Shown here: positions 49,901-60,949 of the stretch, one piece after another | How positions within the stretch are numbered: position 1 is the first letter of the stretch | Layout of the letters: every line of letters starts with the position of its first letter | Origin: Paratinospora sagittata | Lineage: Eukaryota > Streptophyta > Magnoliopsida > Ranunculales > Menispermaceae | Length of the DNA: 64,000 nt | Direction of reading: 5' to 3' | Assembly: GCA_035771175.1 (NCBI GenBank) | Contig: CM069598.1 | Span: forward strand, 8,091,413 to 8,155,412 | Notes under the pieces: generated by a model | The model's database searches: none | What the model saw: only the letters and a program-made list of their open reading frames with translations | What the model was told of the DNA's origin: nothing | Made by a program: the position numbers and the translations under genes

Positions 49901-52900
49901 TGGACTAGAATGGATTCAGATTTTCCCTCCCCATTTCTGAGTAAATTGATACAAACAATAGGAATTAGTGGATTCTTCTTCTGACCAACTCCACTTACAT
50001 CTACATTGCAGGTTCCATATCTCTTGCTTAGTCTCTGGTAGTACTCTGGACTTCCTTTATAGGGATCACGAGATGAAACATAAATTTCAGCTTCTGCAGC
50101 AGTGATCTTTAATTCCGCTCCCCACCAGATTGGTATGGTGCCCCGTCGCCAGATGTACGAGTTGAATGGAACACTTTGACCGGTCTTCCTTGGAATCCAC
50201 ACCAATTGCTCACACTCCACTTCATTTCCTGTCGTTTGCACGTATTTTTTTTTAGATTATGAATTCATTCTTACCATAATCAACTGGAAAAATGAACAGA
50301 TAAGAATTCAATGCCAAAGACACTTCTTAATGATAATTATGCATCGATTTATCAAAGAGCACTTCAAGCTAAATAACCATATAAACCAAAATTGAAGTAG
50401 AAATTGAATCTCTAACACATCAAATTTCAAAAGATCAACACATTTCAGTACTACCATTAAAATGAACACTATATGTTATCCAAAGATACAGAATGAAAAT
50501 ACACACACACACACACACACATATTAATAAAAAATATGTTACCTGTGCTATAACACGCATTCAACCCTCTCGCCAAGTAGCGAGTACCAGGATGAAGTCT
50601 ACTGCGACGAGCAGTTAGAGCAACTATCCCTTCTTGCTGACCCAAGCTTCCAAATATCCGATATTCTGCGAACCCCTGTAAAGAAAATCATAAGGTGGAA
50701 ATGTTATAAGCCTATTGATTTTATCTTAGCTAAATTAACATGACAAACTGCACACTTGTTAAGCAGGTTGATCAGAGTATTACGCAAACCAAACAGGAAA
50801 TTATAATAAAAGAAAATCAGTACAGTGTAGGTAGTCTCAACTGTCAATTCCAAGAGAATACCGAAAGCAAAAATCAACAAAAGGAAAAAACAATATCCAA
50901 GTTCTAAAACTCAATTTTAAAAAGAACTATTTTCACTTCACATTGGGACCACAACTTTGAGTGATTGGAACTTCTTTCAGCTTGTTTTAAAGCAATAACT
51001 GGCAGAAACCCATTTGGCATATCTGACTTATGCCGGCTTGCCACAGAAGTTGGGTTTTTTTTTTTCAGTTGTTGGAGAAGCTAGTCCAAACCAGCTTTTT
51101 TCAGCATCTACAATTGAACATTCCGTACCCATAGCATCCTCATTTTTAATGACAATATTGCCCCCAATTTTCATCTCAAATTCCTAACAGTAACTCTCAC
51201 TCTTCTTTAAATGATAGGAGGATAAAATTATAATTTTAATTGAAAATGATTCTTTAAGTACTCTCCAATTGTTCCATAATCACTTGTGGCGTTAAAAGCA
51301 CTTTCTTTACAAACAACTTTTTAGTAGCTTCTATATGAGCACTTCTGCTTTAATCACTTACGAATAAGCTATAGAAAGGCGAACCTCAATGCATTGGTAA
51401 AGATTGCTCCATTGCAACCTAGAGGTCACAAGTTTGAATTTGGAAACAACCGCTCTGCAATGCATGAATAAGCATACATTCACCCCCTTCCCAAACCACG
51501 CAATGGGAGGAAACTTGCATATTATGTACACCTATCCTTTTGACTTAGCTATACGCTTCAAGTAGAAGTCATGCAAAACTCAGCCATCTTAATACAATAT
51601 GTCAATTGTTGTTTTAAAAGGCATTCCTCATAGCAAGGTGCCCTAAACCACATTTAGGCTCAAACCTCAAGGTCACATTGTGAGGCTTTAGCCTCACTTT
51701 TTGTGTAGTAAAATTTAATTTTCTCATTTTTTTAAATAAAATATACGATTATATTTTTCTAGTCAATCACAACCAATTTATTTAGTTTTTAAGATTAGTT
51801 CTCTTTCGTTTAGGAAAAATTAAGGCTTTTGTTCCTAAAGAGGAAACTTTTTGCCATAGGGGTGTTGCTCTCAAACCCCTACCTACACAGCTCCCTTAAC
51901 ACTCCAAAAAGGCCCCCTACTAGTAATGTAAAGTCTATTAACAATAATACAAATATTGACTGACTTGACAATTTCGACAAATGATTATAATTAAAACTTG
52001 CATTGACTTATAGTTAAATGTTGCTAAAATGGTGAGAAGTGGCAAAGATCTAATATTTTCCCAATGTATTCGCTGAGTTTATAATTCTTTATGCTTTTAA
52101 TAGTTTAAAACCTAAAATTTGGAAAGCTTGGCATGTGCTTTGTTCTCATTTAGTTCTTTATGCGGTAAATGAGGTTGATAAATCAACAACTAGTAAGAAG
52201 CGCTTTCAAGGGAACAAATCCTAGATAAAAGATGAAAATGAAAATATTAGTAAAAATAGAACTACAAAGTATTACAATTAATAAAAAGTAAACCAATCAA
52301 ACTTGTAACACGCGTATAGGAAAAACTAGAAGAGAATTGCCAAAGCCATAAAAGTATTAAGAATGATCCAAACATTGAGGTAACCTGCAAAAGAATGACG
52401 CAATGTTGTGGAAGTCCGATTTCTTTGAAAGGCCTTGAAAACCACCCATTCCAAACAAATTCCTCATCTGGCTCTTGCAATGGCATACGACTTGGGAAAG
52501 GATGAGTAATATCCCTTGTTTCACAAAAATAATGTTTTCCATCAATGTCTAGTTCAGCCAGTTCTTGAATATTCTTTAGCTCTCCTTTACCCTGGGGTTG
52601 AGGATTTTGAAGCGGAATCTTGATCCATAGGCTCTCAGCCACTGTGTATACACACCCTCCACCAGGCAAATTGGGAATTGTAGCAGTCAACCTAGTAGCA
52701 ACTAGAAGTAACCCAAAGCTCCCCAAGGATGAATAACCCAGAATAGCTTTGGCGTAAGTTGTATTCTTACACGGCCACCTTGATCCATTCGTAACATAAT
52801 TCAAAGCTTCATCTTCAGATGTAAAAATGTCATGTCCTATCTTGCCCTTGTAACATAGTCCTCCAGTTGTTGGATCAACATAAATTACCTGAGTATCAAT

Positions 52901-55900
52901 TCTAGTAGACAAGCTTACAATAATATATACCTCACTTGTATCCAATGTAACAACCACCACAGATGTTTCCCTGAGACAACAAACTGCACAAAGGGGGAAA
53001 AGGGGAGAGGAGTCCAAAAAAGCACAAAGCAAATCAATTCTCATATTTGTTTAAATAGAGGTAAAGAATATATTAATAAAAATGACAAGACTAACAAGCC
53101 CGTTCCATATAAAACATCACATCAGTTTATAATAAAAGCACTACTAAATGTTGATAAATGAGGAGTATGGCCCTGACCAAAAATAGCAACTAAGTAGATA
53201 TTAACTCAGATGTAAAAGATAAATAAATAAAATATTAGTGATCTACTTATGAAGCTCTAGATATTATCCAACTACAACAAAAAAGTGTTAGATTGACAAT
53301 TTCATAAGAAAAAGTAAAACCCAAAAAGGAAAAAGGAAAAAATTGGAAGAGGAACCATTAGATCAAAGACCAAGATAAGATCAAACTTCTTTTTATAGGA
53401 AATGAAAATTATTGAACAAGAAAGCTGGAAAATAGAGTCAAAGTCTAGAGAGGGCAAGAAGTTTTCCTACAACTCTAAGAGGGAGCGGGAGCAAGATCAA
53501 GGCAGCGTAGACCTATGATCATATCCAAATTTAATTCATGTGAAACTTCCAAATTTTCACACCAATTTCAATGGTTCTCACTTAAGGAACAAATATAAAT
53601 GGGTAAAGAAAGGTCCAATTCTCAAGTTGTACCTTTAATATTGATGCCTTGGCAGCCCAAGAGGATAAGAGAATCAAGAGTCTGAAGTAAGCCTCCACGA
53701 GGAGGAGGAGGGCGGGAGGAAGATAAAAACTTCGTCACTTTACAAAGTAACCATATCATGGTTCTGTTTCTTGTAAGAAAAGAGAGAGAGAGAGAGAGGA
53801 AAAAGTAACTGTCAATTAATAGAATCTCTTCGCAAGATCATCTGCTTTTTAGCTTTACTAACTTCCAATAAGTTATGACTATTTCAGTTTGTTCATCTGT
53901 AGTTTTTCATGGTATAATCCATCAAGTAGTTTGTGTGAGTTGTTATTCCAAAATTGTACCCTTTGACAAGTGCATCTCCTTTTTGTTCTCAACAAAAATG
54001 AGAAAGATAAAGAAAAGGAGATGGATGTATCAAGCAACACACATTTGCTAACTCGCATCTTAGACACAAATTCCTTAAGAACATAATACGTGATTGAAGT
54101 CATTCAAACCAAGAAATCCAGAAGACATTTGAAATAATAACATAAGGTTCTTGAACCTTCCAACAAATTATCCTTTTACAAAACGAGTCTTTAAGACCCT
54201 AGAAAACTTTGAGAACTTAACAAGTTACCAACTAGCTTTGGGTTAGTTCAATGGCTAGAAGAGAGAATCCAGATTTGAATTGAATTCCACCCCATGTAGA
54301 CCACTCTTTCAACAGTTTTATTAAAGAATACATCACAAATATAATATATTGTACTGTTCCTTTTTATGTATGTGTAATATTTTCTTTTTCATATTGTAAT
54401 TTTCAATACATAAAGCACACCCACTACTCTTTGGGCCACACATTATTACCATCCATTGTTCTGAAAATCATTTAAGACATGCCTTAAGGCACGCCTCAAG
54501 GCAAGGTGCCCAAAAAATGTCTCGAGGCTGAAGCCTCAAGGTCACAGTTAGACTTACGCCTCAGTTTTTCCATACAAAAATTAAATTTTTTATTTAAAAA
54601 ATAAATAAATTTATCATTATGAGTTGTGGATTATTATCACCAATCATTTTAGTTTTTAAGAATTAATTTTCTTTCATTTAAGAGAAATTAAAGCTTTTAT
54701 TCTTAAATAGGTTGACGCCATTGTCATAAAGGCTCTCTAATAGGCTAATAGCAATATATCTTTGAGTTTATTATGAACAATTATATAATACTAATCTAGC
54801 AATTTTAAAAACTTTTGACAAATTATTCTATGCGCAACTTGCGTAACTAAAAAATGGTGAAGTGGCAAAGCTCTAATATTTTTATAATGTATTTGCTCAC
54901 TTCTTATTTGTTTATGCTTAAATAATTTGAACTTGTAATTTGGAAAGCTCAACATATGTTATGTATTTATTTAGTTCTTAGTAAATACAACTGATATATT
55001 AAGAGAGATCACTTAAGTTCTCCGCACATATATAAAACTAGTTCATTTTTCTTCTTACTTTAGAGTTTCTTCTTTTACCATTGATATTTGTATTTTCACA
55101 TTTTTCTAAATTATTGTGTATATATCTTTAAAAAATCTGAGGCTTACATCTCATATCGCCTCAAGGCTTATGCCTCGCCTTCTAAAAGGAAACCACCTAA
55201 ATTACGCCTCACACTTTTTTAAACTTTGTTACCATCAATCACATTTTCTAATTTTAAATAATAAAATTGAAATCCTAGTAAATAAAACTAGCAGACTTCA
55301 AATAGAAATAAAATAATGCTAAAAATAAATAACAATAATTAAAATTCTAAAATTAAATATCTAAAAATTTTATTTAATTCATTTTCTATTATCATGTTGC
55401 ATCACAAGCAAATTGCAATGCAAGATTACACGGAAACCTTTAGCCAGGTGGTTTCATACACTACTATTCAAGTTATCTTAGTTGTTGGCCTGTGTATTAA
55501 ATGGATGTAACAATACATTCCTCAGTAGTGATCTAATAGAGAAGGTCTATCTTCAAGTCCAATCTTGCTTATCAAGTCAGTAACTCTTTGTGGTCTCAAA
55601 ACATCTCCCTTGGTGTGGTTCTCAAATTTGTTCGACTCACCTCAATGTATTTGATACACCCAAAGCTCATATAAAGCATCCATGTTTATCCGCACTTGAA
55701 ATGAAGGAATATCAATCATTCTCATATGTGTTGATGACTTGGCGTCGACAGGCAAAGATGCAGAGTTTTTTTCTTTTTTGAGGGAATGATGCAGAGTTTC
55801 TATACCATACAAAAAACAACTTGGGTCACAGGTTTGATATGAAAAACTTGGGAACATTCACCTATATTTTGGGATGAGAAGTTCACCATTCTTTTAAAAA

Positions 55901-56633
55901 ACATTGCCTCTCTCAATGTCGATATGTTTAGATCTCATTTAGCATGCATGCGGTCTCTCTGACATTATAACATCAACACTATTGGATCATAAAGTTCTTT
56001 TTTTTTCTTTTTCTTTTTTGCATCCATTAAAGATCCTTTACCAAAACCAACTGAATTTCACAAACTAGTTGGTGGTTTATTGTACTTAATATGCTTCTTT
56101 CACTTCGCTTTATACAAGGCTTAAGTTGACATTTAAATTGCAAATAGTCGATCTTTCTAAGTGTATTTGTAACGAATTATTAATTACATCAAATGAACCA
56201 AGAAACAGTCTTTTCTTCTTGGTGCAAACTCCTAGCACCATTACTACATATAGAGATAAATCACCTCCGATCCTCACCAAACAAAATGTCTCTTCGAGCC
56301 AGATGCATTCAGAATCAGCAAAGTTTTTAAACCACTACAACAAGCTCTATTCCTAGAGTCAAAACTAAAGAAAAAAAAAAGTCCAGAATGATCCAAACCA
56401 CAAAACCATAATCCCAAACAAAGCACTAAATCCGATGCAACCAAGGCAATCCAGATTGGCGCTCGAAAAGCACGAAACTTTTGAGAAAGATCAGAACAAT
56501 TGAACGGATTTCTCCGTAATTTGAATCAAGTAATGATCATGAGCAATCAAAATCACGACATTTATATATGTAATTGTTATTGAATTTAGCGAAGGTCGAC
56601 GAAACCCTAACCTGATTGTGGTTGAGATTCCAT
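37962..56633 (-). CDS. SAC9: SAC9 phosphoinositide phosphatase, complete gene
   Basis: Thirteen coding exons on the minus strand: 56612-56633, 52385-52983, 50543-50675, 49015-50228, 48747-48854, 45690-45860, 44558-44800, 42786-43229, 40839-41663, 40377-40574, 38817-39275, 38492-38722 and 37962-38243. They join with GT/AG sites into one open frame of 1642 residues (Arabidopsis SAC9 is about 1630). The SAC domain fills the N-terminal third, with the CX5R catalytic loop CADSLDR at 460-466 inside [15 protein letters not shown] domain follows at about 511-547 (LPPGWEKR...[13 protein letters not shown]). A long C-terminal region includes Cys-rich segments. SAC9 removes phosphate from PI(4,5)P2-type phosphoinositides and limits their level in membrane trafficking and stress signalling. 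The start is the conserved MES... in a 22-nt first coding exon that needs the acceptor before TTTGTTGTC to stay in frame. Exon 5 encodes only 36 residues. Confidence 0.93.
39276..40376 (-). other. SAC9 intron 10
   Basis: 1.1 kb intron between the exons ending ...DCPT and starting VQIWAS. AT-rich and non-coding. I see nothing recognisable in it. Confidence 0.7.
41664..42785 (-). other. SAC9 intron 8
   Basis: 1.1 kb AT-rich intron with no identifiable repeat or ORF of interest. Confidence 0.7.
43230..44557 (-). other. SAC9 intron 7
   Basis: 1.3 kb intron. Short open frames on both strands show no domain or conserved motif. Nothing recognised. Confidence 0.7.
44915..45080 (+). mobile_element. 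SINE-like element A in a SAC9 intron
   Basis: Shares CACGAAGCAGGAACC, the B-box-like GAGTTCGAATCCCACCCCA and GAATAGAGAGGTTCAT, in order, with the element at 45475-45655. It ends in an A/G-rich tail. It is not a functional tRNA gene because no cloverleaf closes around the TTCGAATCC motif. Confidence 0.55.
45475..45655 (+). mobile_element. SINE-like element B in a SAC9 intron
   Basis: Same family as 44915-45080: CATGAGGCAGGAGTC, GCTTGAATCCCACCCCATGT and GGATAGGGAGGTTCAT, followed by an A-rich end (45640-45665). A third, shorter relative is at 54235-54310 (TTGAATTCCACCCCATGTAG). Confidence 0.55.
45861..48746 (-). other. SAC9 intron 5, 2.9 kb
   Basis: Large AT-rich intron upstream of the exon starting [10 protein letters not shown]. 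It contains several AT-rich decayed stretches but no domain-bearing frame. The 36-residue exon at 48747-48854 is easily missed next to it. Confidence 0.65.
50503..50521. repeat. (CA)n microsatellite in a SAC9 intron
   Basis: An uninterrupted run of about nine CA units in intron 3, just beyond the donor side of exon 3. Confidence 0.85.
51392..51535 (+). mobile_element. SINE-like element in SAC9 intron 2
   Basis: A-box-like TGCATTGGTAAAGATTGC, B-box-like CTAGAGGTCACAAGTTTGAA, then GAAACAACCGCTCTGCAATG and a terminal CCACGCAATGGGAGG. The block order matches Au-type plant SINEs and the element at 7478-7600. Confidence 0.55.
51615..52190. mobile_element. Non-coding transposon-like repeat, copy 1 (SAC9 intron 2)
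   Basis: About 575 bp that aligns in the same orientation with 54470-55240. Shared blocks include AGCAAGGTGCCC, CCTCAAGGTCACA, TTTAGTTTTTAAGA, AGTGGCAAAG followed by CTAATATTTT, and AATTTGGAAAGCT. The ends are rich in GCCTC/AAGGC. No protein is encoded, so it is probably a non-autonomous element of unknown superfamily. Confidence 0.6.
52984..56611 (-). other. SAC9 intron 1, 3.6 kb
   Basis: Separates the 22-nt first coding exon (MESQPQS) from exon 2. It contains the non-coding repeat at 54470-55240, a SINE fragment at 54235-54310 and a GA microsatellite near 53780-53800. Small frames in it show no recognisable domain. Confidence 0.65.
54470..55240. mobile_element. Non-coding transposon-like repeat, copy 2 (SAC9 intron 1)
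   Basis: Diverged relative of 51615-52190. It begins ATGCCTTAAGGCACGCCTCA, continues AAGGCAAGGTGCCC, and ends with a cluster of GCCTCAAGGCTTATGCCTCG. The two ends are partly complementary to each other (GCCTTGAGGC type), suggesting terminal inverted repeats. Confidence 0.6.
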
Positions 56634-57739
56634 GGGAGATCAGCTGAGGAGAAGAATAAGAGAAGAAAAAGAAGAAGTTGAGAAGAACGAGGTCCGAAAC
56701 TCCTTGGATTCGGATCTCAGCCCCGCAGCGAAGCGTGTGATTTTCCTCTTTGTTCTTTGTGTTCACTGGTTCGTAATAACCATTTCTTCAGTTTGTTCGT
56801 TCCGTCCCGGGTGGCATGGCATGGCATAATTGTTTGTTTTCACTTCTATAATAAAATAATTTATGTAGAGAATAAAATAAAATTATTAAATACGTCATTA
56901 ACTATTATGTCCAAATATGTACCAATTACTGGGGAAAGCCCACGTTGGCGCTTTCGTGGAGGTGTTGAGCCATTACATTGTTTAACTTTCATGGATATAT
57001 ACTTAGATAAAACCAGTAAACAATTATGTGTAAGAAATGCTCTAGTTTGATAAAATTGTGTTAAGTCAACTACTATTTCACATCCAGCCTCACAAGGGAG
57101 TATAGGAACAGAAGCAATCAATACAAACATCAAAATATAAGAAAAAAGTGAATACTTAGACAACAAGTGACGCTAATAAACCATACAACCTACAAGCGAG
57201 AGTATGCTTGCAGCAAATGGCTCATAGGGCCGCACCACGCTGCAAATAACATTTATTTTATTTTATAAGGATTTAATTTCTGATCACTAATTAAAATTAG
57301 GAATACTCTTTGACCATCACACCAAGTAATTATTTGCAAACAAAACATAATGGAAGCAATGAAAGAAAAGAAATTTGAAAATCTTATTTGCAAAATAAAT
57401 AAATCAGACAGTAGACGAAACAAAAACACAGTTAGGTAAAGGTAAAAGTTTGAAACAAGATCCTTGAACTTGTCACTTGCATTCTAAGATTCTTGACTAA
57501 GACCAATGGTTAATTGGATAGGCTTGTTATAGATATCACCTTTGATGACCTTCGTCATTTCCAAGAACTCTACTAATGGATGACTTCTAACCTTGAACGT
57601 ATATCTTCATACGAGGATTCATAAAGATGACTTCCAAATGTCATCTTTATGAACCCTCTAAGTTGATCCGTCCAGCAAAAGATGTCATGAAATTTGATTG
57701 ATATCTAATGTCGCAGGCTTCAGCAATTCCACCGTCAAC
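56634..57739. other. SAC9 promoter and upstream intergenic region
   Basis: SAC9 5' UTR and promoter on the minus strand, then AT-rich DNA with no recognisable gene. The open frames at 56757-57050 (+) and 56861-57166 (-) overlap each other and show no conserved motif. Confidence 0.55.
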
Positions 57740-58374
57740 CTACTCCAACAAATACTTCGATTCATGTGTTTTCAAATTCCATATAAGAATTTGTGTCCTA
57801 GATCCATTCTCATTAAATCGCCCAAACCTCTCACATATGAAAGCCTTGTTGAATGGTGATATGTTATCGATGACATAAGTTGTGTAAGCTTCATCTTGGA
57901 AATGTAGATGCATTATTATATTGTTATGCATTCATTTTTACAATATGTTGCAATCGGGATTTTCAAATTAAGTTTTTCATTACTGAAAGATTGTGAGAGA
58001 AAAGCTATGGATCTAGAGTCGAGAGTTTTGAGCGAGTACAATTGCGTCGCCTCCAAGGATCATTGCTCCATGCAGAAAATCCTAACCCACTCCTTCCAAG
58101 ATTATATGGATCATCACCACGGATTGGCTTGCCACCCTTGTTTACCATTCTCACAATATCATCTTGCGACATCCCTTTACCATCATCAACTACTGACAAG
58201 AAGGGAATCTCTTTGCCACCTATACTTGAAAACACTTCCTCAATCAAGATTTCCAATTTGTTCTTGCACATCTCTTGAATTGTCAACAAACTCTACTATT
58301 CCACCAAAAACCCAACGTGAATGAGCGTCAGCACAGGCATAATTGGTCCATATCACATTAAATGGTTCCACACT
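57740..58374 (-). pseudogene. Decayed MORC-type GHKL ATPase fragment
   Basis: Read on the minus strand, a frame gives HSRWVFGGIVEFVDNSRD, the ATP-binding N box of MORC/GHKL ATPases (58270-58293). A frameshift immediately after it leads into KLEILIEEVFSSIGG and the second motif, VVDDGKGMSQDDIVRMVNKG (DxGxG at 58173-58187), then GRSGLGF (58077-58097). Further down, SPFNKAFICERFGRFNENGS and TQILIWNLKTHESKYLLE match a later MORC segment. The roughly 100 residues that normally separate these parts are lost, and a stop follows. Intact MORC ATPases act in gene silencing and chromatin compaction. The order of motifs is conserved but frameshift, deletion and stop make this a relic. Confidence 0.72.
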
Positions 58375-59256
58375 GGAGGATGATCATCTCTACGCGGAGC
58401 ATTCAACTTCATAAAAATGCTCGTCGTTGTTGTTTCTCGTAGTTGCATCTGGAGGTAGTATGTAATATCTCGCGGACTTGAAACTCACAGTCGCATACTG
58501 GTTATTATTTTTATTGTAAAAATGGATGCATCATTTGTGAATTCAAAACTTTTATGTGTGCAAGATGTTGGAGGGCTCGAAGATAAAATTAAAATGAAGT
58601 ATAAGGTAGCCTTCTGCTTGAACTTGGTACAATTAACAATACCCTTCATGGTTATCATCATATTATTCAATGTACGTTGGCCTTACTAAGAACAACTTTT
58701 CTCACACAAAAACTGCATTATATATCATCGCACGAGGAAAAGGTAAATGCTAAAGTGGTATTGACAGTAATAGAAATAATATTGTCATCAATGCACTATT
58801 AAATTGTAACAAAATCATATTTTAATGCATAATTCAAAGCATGTATCATTGAAGTAGATGTTTCTCATACTTACTATTAATGTCGTCGATATAACACTGC
58901 TTAAACGAAAAATAATACTAATAAGTTTAAAATGTATATATATTTTAAAATATAATTTAAGACACCAATAATTAAACACCATTAAACTTTTTTAGAAAGA
59001 GCACATGTTTGTTGGCCTACTTGCTGTTATTATTATTACTTTAAGTAGAAAGGAAATGTTAATCTAGTAAAAAATTATAAACCACATGTGCAACTACACA
59101 TGTTTATTAATTGAATCATTTATTACACACGATGAAAGACGTACGTAAAATATTCATATCCAATAGACATGTATATATAATTGCGCTTGAAGTTGCAAAA
59201 TTTGCCCTTAAGATTAACATTTAGGAATCCCAAAACCTTATTTGTGAGTGAAGATG
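58375..59256. other. Intergenic region downstream of the proline-rich gene
   Basis: AT-rich sequence between the MORC relic and the stop codon of the proline-rich gene. It presumably contains the latter's 3' UTR. Nothing else recognised. Confidence 0.6.
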
Positions 59257-60864
59257 CTAAGGGAACACGAGCATTTGCGTGGGAATTGCAGAGTAGACCA
59301 CGGCCTCTTCTTCTTTTGCTGCGTAACTTCCATTTCCAGTGTTCGGACTAGCAGGCTTTCTAACGCGAGACAAGTGAACCCCTGGATCAGCGTGAGCGCA
59401 AGAGCTGTTGAACATAATCGAATTGTTCACTCCTTGCACATTACTGTTAACGTAAGTAGACGTCGGAACTCCACCGTTACTTTCTCTGCTTCTCCCATTG
59501 CCACTACCACTTCTTGCAGCTTTCTGGCCATTCTTCTTCACATCATCATTCGACGAGTAATCATAAATCTGACGATGATGCTGATGCTGATGCTTATAAT
59601 TTCCGTTCTCCTCCTGCTTCGCCGATTGCCCTAGCTCCATATACGCTCCTCTGTTCTCACCGGCAATGGTGATCACTCGCAATCCCGCTTTCTCCTCACG
59701 CTCGCGCGCCGCCTTTTCCTTTCCACGAAGCAGCTGCTGCTGCTGCTGGCCATTAATGTTGATCCTTTCCTTGACACCTGCGTTCTTCGGTCCAGTCGTC
59801 ATCGCTGCTGCTGCTGCTACCATCGGCTTATTGCTTTCGACCTCCGGCACCGGGTCGAGCTGAGAAGGCGGCAGCGAGAGCGGAGACAGAGGCGGCGCCG
59901 GCGGCTTTGACACGGTGTGTTGGGGCACCGCACTTGATCTAATTATCTTAGGAGATAGTGGATCTGATGTTGATTTCGGCACAGGACTGATAACTTTTTG
60001 ATCGGTGCGCGCCGGTGAGCTCGGAAGCGACGCAGGTGGGGGCGATTTTGATTGTGGAACCGAAGGAGATCTTGTCACTGGCGCTGGTGCGACCGCTGGC
60101 TCCGGCTCTTTGGGACGTATTGTTGAGCTTGGAACCGAAGCAGGTGGAGGCGATTTTGTTTGTGGAACCGAAGGAGATCTTGTCCCTGTCGCAGGTGCGA
60201 CCGCTGGCTCCGGCGCTTTGGGACGTACTGTTGAGCTTGGAAGCGAAGCAAGGGGAGGCGATTTTGATTGTGGAACCGAAGGAGATCTTGTCACTGTCGC
60301 AGGTGCGACAGCTGGCTCCGGCGCTTTGGGACGTACTGTTGAGCTTGGAAGCGAAGCAGGTGGAGGCGATTTTGATTGTGGAACCGAAGGAGATGTCGTC
60401 GCCGGCGCTACAACTGGTACTGTAACTTTGGTGCGTACCGGTGAGCTTGGAAGCGAGACAGGGGGAGGAGGAGATTTTGATTGTGGAGATGAAGGCAATG
60501 AAGGAACGGATACCGCCGGAGCTGGCACCGTCGCCGGCACTGGAACCATCACCGGCACTGGTTCTGGTGCTTTGGTGCGAGCTGGTGAGCTTGCAATTGA
60601 GGCAGGAACTGGAGATTTTGATCGCACCGGAGACGAAGGTAAGGAAGAAGGTGCTGGTTTGGGTGGTTCCGGCAATTGAATCGCCGGTGCAGTAGTAATG
60701 GCGGCATTTTCCGGCCGAGGTTGAGGCTGTAATGGAGCTACCGTCGGAGGCCTAAGTGACGCCGGACCGACGGTACCGGGGCGGATGGAGGCCTGCCGGA
60801 GTTGGGCAGGATCGATTCTCGAGGCCAATCGGAACCAAGGACGAGGAGGAGGCTGGTTTTCCAT
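59257..60864 (-). CDS. Proline-rich (hydroxyproline-rich glycoprotein-like) protein with internal 36-residue repeats
   Basis: Uninterrupted 535-residue frame. The only ATG consistent with a plant start is at 60862-60864 (MENQPPPRPW). An upstream TTG codon opens the frame slightly further but is not a credible start. Residues 20-320 are Pro/Ser/Ala/Lys-rich, with a 36-residue unit (PSVPQSKSPPPASLPSS plus VRPKAPEPAVAPA) repeated about four times. The C-terminal third is not repetitive: it has a Gln run, a charged KEKAAREREEK patch, then RVITIAGENRGAYMELG, a His/Gln stretch, and YVNSNVQGVNNSIMFNSSC followed by HADPGVHL. I recall the last two blocks as conserved in a plant family of unknown function annotated as hydroxyproline-rich or gp1-like. 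There is no signal peptide, so a cell-wall role is doubtful. Confidence 0.82.
   Translation of the reverse strand: MENQPPPRPWFRLASRIDPAQLRQASIRPGTVGPASLRPPTVAPLQPQPRPENAAITTAPAIQLPEPPKPAPSSLPSSPVRSKSPVPASIASSPARTKAPEPVPVMVPVPATVPAPAVSVPSLPSSPQSKSPPPPVSLPSSPVRTKVTVPVVAPATTSPSVPQSKSPPPASLPSSTVRPKAPEPAVAPATVTRSPSVPQSKSPPLASLPSSTVRPKAPEPAVAPATGTRSPSVPQTKSPPPASVPSSTIRPKEPEPAVAPAPVTRSPSVPQSKSPPPASLPSSPARTDQKVISPVPKSTSDPLSPKIIRSSAVPQHTVSKPPAPPLSPLSLPPSQLDPVPEVESNKPMVAAAAAMTTGPKNAGVKERININGQQQQQLLRGKEKAAREREEKAGLRVITIAGENRGAYMELGQSAKQEENGNYKHQHQHHRQIYDYSSNDDVKKNGQKAARSGSGNGRSRESNGGVPTSTYVNSNVQGVNNSIMFNSSCAHADPGVHLSRVRKPASPNTGNGSYAAKEEEAVVYSAIPTQMLVFP
60005..60436 (-). repeat. 108-bp coding minisatellite, about four units
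   Basis: The sequence GGCGATTTT recurs at 60041, 60149, 60257 and 60365, an exact 108-bp (36-codon) period. Neighbouring units differ at only a few bases. A more degenerate relative continues toward 60480. The period is a multiple of three, so unit number can vary without breaking the frame. Confidence 0.93.
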
Positions 60865-60940
60865 GATCAAACTGAACTGAATTTAGAAGAAATGGAGATG
60901 GAAGTGAGCACGAGAATGAGAAGATCTCGGTAGGGTTGTT

Positions 60941-60949
60941 ATTTATATA
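60941..60949 (-). promoter_or_regulatory. TATA box of the proline-rich gene
   Basis: TATATAAAT on the minus strand, 77 bases upstream of the start codon at 60864. The spacing allows a leader of roughly 45 bases. Confidence 0.6.

Larger units (their letters stand above)
50676..52384 (-). other. SAC9 intron 2
   Basis: 1.7 kb intron holding a SINE-like element (51392-51535) and a 0.57 kb non-coding repeat (51615-52190) that has a diverged relative in intron 1. Confidence 0.7.

Noticed and set aside
60005..60679. 224-codon plus-strand frame (Gly/Ala/Thr-rich) opposite the proline-rich gene
   Set aside because: It is the antisense shadow of the 108-bp repeat, whose length is a multiple of three and so keeps all frames open. 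It lacks the conserved motifs found on the minus strand.
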